Of a stretch of 64,000 nucleotides of DNA, positions 60,401 through 64,000 are shown piece after piece; positions within the stretch are counted from its first letter, which is position 1, and each line of letters starts with the position of its first letter. A program made the position numbers and the translations under genes. The notes beneath the pieces were generated by a model, which saw nothing but the letters and a program-made list of their open reading frames with translations, had not been told where the DNA came from and searched no databases. This DNA comes from Christensenellaceae bacterium (GTDB taxonomy: Bacteria; Bacillota; Clostridia; Christensenellales; Christensenellaceae): contig AP025580.1 of assembly GCA_022846035.1 (NCBI GenBank), positions 2,046,001-2,110,000 on the forward strand, read 5' to 3'.

Positions 60401-60685
60401 TGGCTCCCCAGGTTGGGTTTGAACCAACGACCCTTCGGTTACTTCACCACATTGCTTTCGCATTGTAGTCCGGACTTTGTCTTCACCATTGCTTTCGCTT
60501 TAGGTGCCCCGTGTAAAGTCTCTACACATAGAATCTTTGGATTCCTTGCTCGGCGTTGTCATATCCACTGGACTTAGATTTCGCCGACTTAGCGGGGTTT
60601 TCACCTGTAAGTTTCCCTACAGGGCTGCTAATTTTGTGCTTTTACAAGCAAACAGCCGAATGCTCTACCGCTGAGCTACTGAGGA
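60401..60685 (-). tRNA. tRNA-Asn(GUU) interrupted by a group I intron
   Basis: Exons 60685-60652 (34 nt) and 60441-60401 (41 nt) join to a normal tRNA. The acceptor stem is TCCTCAG / CTGGGGA, the anticodon stem TTCGG / CCGAA with loop CTGTTAA (anticodon GTT), the T-arm is GTTGG-TTCAAAC-CCAAC, and CCA is encoded. The 210-nt intron lies inside the anticodon. It is in the rRNA operon between 23S and 5S, which is a common place for tRNA-Asn in Clostridia. A standard tRNA finder may miss it. Confidence 0.92.
60442..60651 (-). ncRNA. Group I intron (IC3-like) in tRNA-Asn
   Basis: 210 nt, no ORF. The conserved core is present: P-like GGCGAAATCTAAGTCC, Q-like AACGCCGAGCAAGG, R-like TGTAGAGACTTTACAC and S-like AAGACAAAGTCC. 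P7 is GACTTT / AAAGTC and P8 is CACC / GGTG. The P1 helix pairs exon GCTGT with intron GCAGC, giving the U-G pair at the 5' splice site. The last intron base is G (omega-G) before TAACCGAA. GAAA tetraloops cap two helices. The order is very close to the cyanobacterial tRNA-Leu intron. Confidence 0.9.
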
Positions 60686-60834
60686 TCATATACAATTTTC
60701 AAAGACGGTATCTTTTGTGGGTTTAATGTAGACCACATGCTCTACCGCTGAGCTACTGAGGATCATATACAATTTTCAAAGACGGTATCTTTTGTGGGTT
60801 TAATGTAGACCACATGCTCTACCGCTGAGCTACT
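60681..60834 (-). repeat. 77-bp tandem repeat carrying truncated tRNA 5' copies
   Basis: Two units, 60681-60757 and 60758-60834, match over 77 bp; a partial third begins at 60835. Each unit, read on the minus strand, starts with the first 25 nt of the tRNA-Asn (TCCTCAGTAGCTCAGCGGTA, GAGCA), then TGTGG, a 12-nt loop and CCACA, then a GTCTTTGAAAATTG spacer of the type found in rRNA spacers. No T-arm or acceptor 3' half is present, so they are not functional tRNAs. Confidence 0.85.
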
Positions 60835-60859
60835 GAGGAATATTAAATTGTAATGCGCC

Positions 60860-60899
60860 AAAGCACATTCAAAACCAGGTAGTAGTGGGAAGACAAAGA
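60860..60899 (-). other. 3' half of the pre-23S processing stem
   Basis: This trailer sequence is a near-perfect complement of the leader at 63954-63992, so the two should form a long double-stranded stalk around 23S, the usual RNase III site. The gap 60835-60943 holds no gene. Confidence 0.7.
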
Positions 60900-60943
60900 A
60901 GAATGTCTTAAGTAATTTAGACTGTTTGAATCAACATAATGTT

Positions 60944-63861
<2,918 letters not shown>

Positions 63862-63953
63862 TTTCGTCTACTTTCTTTCTCCTAAGACATTCTCAAAACG
63901 AAATTATATCTCTTACCCTAATTTGATTAGTTTTCGTGATTTTTTATCGCTTC

Positions 63954-63992
63954 TCTTTGTCTTCTTCTACTATCCAGTTTTCAATGTGCTTT
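63954..63992 (-). other. 5' half of the pre-23S processing stem, in the 16S-23S spacer
   Basis: The spacer from 63862 to the window edge has no tRNA. It carries a leader (AAAGCACATTGAAAACTGG, minus strand) that pairs with the trailer at 60860-60899 over about 40 nt. The 16S gene would lie beyond the right edge. Confidence 0.7.
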
Positions 63993-64000
63993 ACATACTT

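Noticed and set aside
60681-60834. Two extra functional tRNAs
   Set aside because: Only the 5' 25 nt match; there is no T-arm or 3' acceptor half.
60681-60839. CRISPR array
   Set aside because: The repeat unit is 77 bp, directly tandem with no spacers, and is made of tRNA and rRNA-spacer sequence.

Overview
This window looks like the chromosome of a Gram-positive anaerobe of class Clostridia (Bacillota). The basis is AGGAGG-type ribosome binding sites, TTGACA/TATAAT-type promoters, Clostridia-like rRNA, and a long conjugative element whose gene content resembles the Tn1549/CTn family. I could not run searches, so the species is open.

Layout. (1) 1-7.1 kb, minus strand: an ABC-transporter locus (cut-off secreted protein, small membrane protein, two ATPases, two permeases), a large lipoprotein, a small secreted protein, and an ECF sigma/anti-sigma pair. 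(2) 7.2-9.4 kb: a Y-family DNA polymerase, a coiled-coil protein and an XRE regulator. (3) 9.4-12.1 kb: a promoter followed by a rod-like structured RNA, a second small secreted protein, a second ECF sigma/anti-sigma pair and an unknown gene. (4) 12.15-13.5 kb: three small plus-strand genes behind a promoter whose spacer is a perfect palindrome. (5) 13.5-59.95 kb: an integrative/conjugative element (ICE), almost all minus strand. In transcription order it has ParA/ParB, small membrane and lipoprotein genes, a Cna-B adhesin with its sortase, a Toprim protein, a C5 methyltransferase, Ku plus ATP-dependent ligase, a ~3060-residue methyltransferase/helicase protein, DUF3846 and secreted proteins, Fic, a replisome organiser, a possible oriT, MobC, an MNT gene with a HEPN remnant, relaxase, an m4C/m6A methyltransferase, a frameshifted PAPS-reductase-like gene, PcfB-like protein, VirD4, VirB2-like, VirB6/TrbL, PrgI, VirB4, an NlpC/P60 hydrolase and an AAA ATPase. 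No integrase or transposase is visible. (6) 60.2-64 kb: the 3' part of an rRNA operon read on the minus strand: 23S, two truncated tRNA 5' copies, a tRNA-Asn(GUU) interrupted by a 210-nt group I intron, 5S and a terminator. The 16S gene would lie past the right edge.

How the parts fit. The ICE carries partitioning (ParAB), replication (replisome organiser, Toprim protein), DNA processing (relaxase, MobC, helicase), the secretion channel (VirB4, VirD4, VirB6, PrgI, pilin-like protein, wall hydrolase), cell contact (adhesin, sortase) and host defence or repair (methyltransferases, Ku/ligase, Fic). Intrinsic terminator-like hairpins sit in many of its intergenic gaps. The least explained parts are the intron-bearing tRNA-Asn, a self-contained plus-strand RNA unit at 51.2-51.5 kb inside the ICE, the RNA at 9.46-9.57 kb, and two look-alike sigma/anti-sigma/secreted-protein cassettes.
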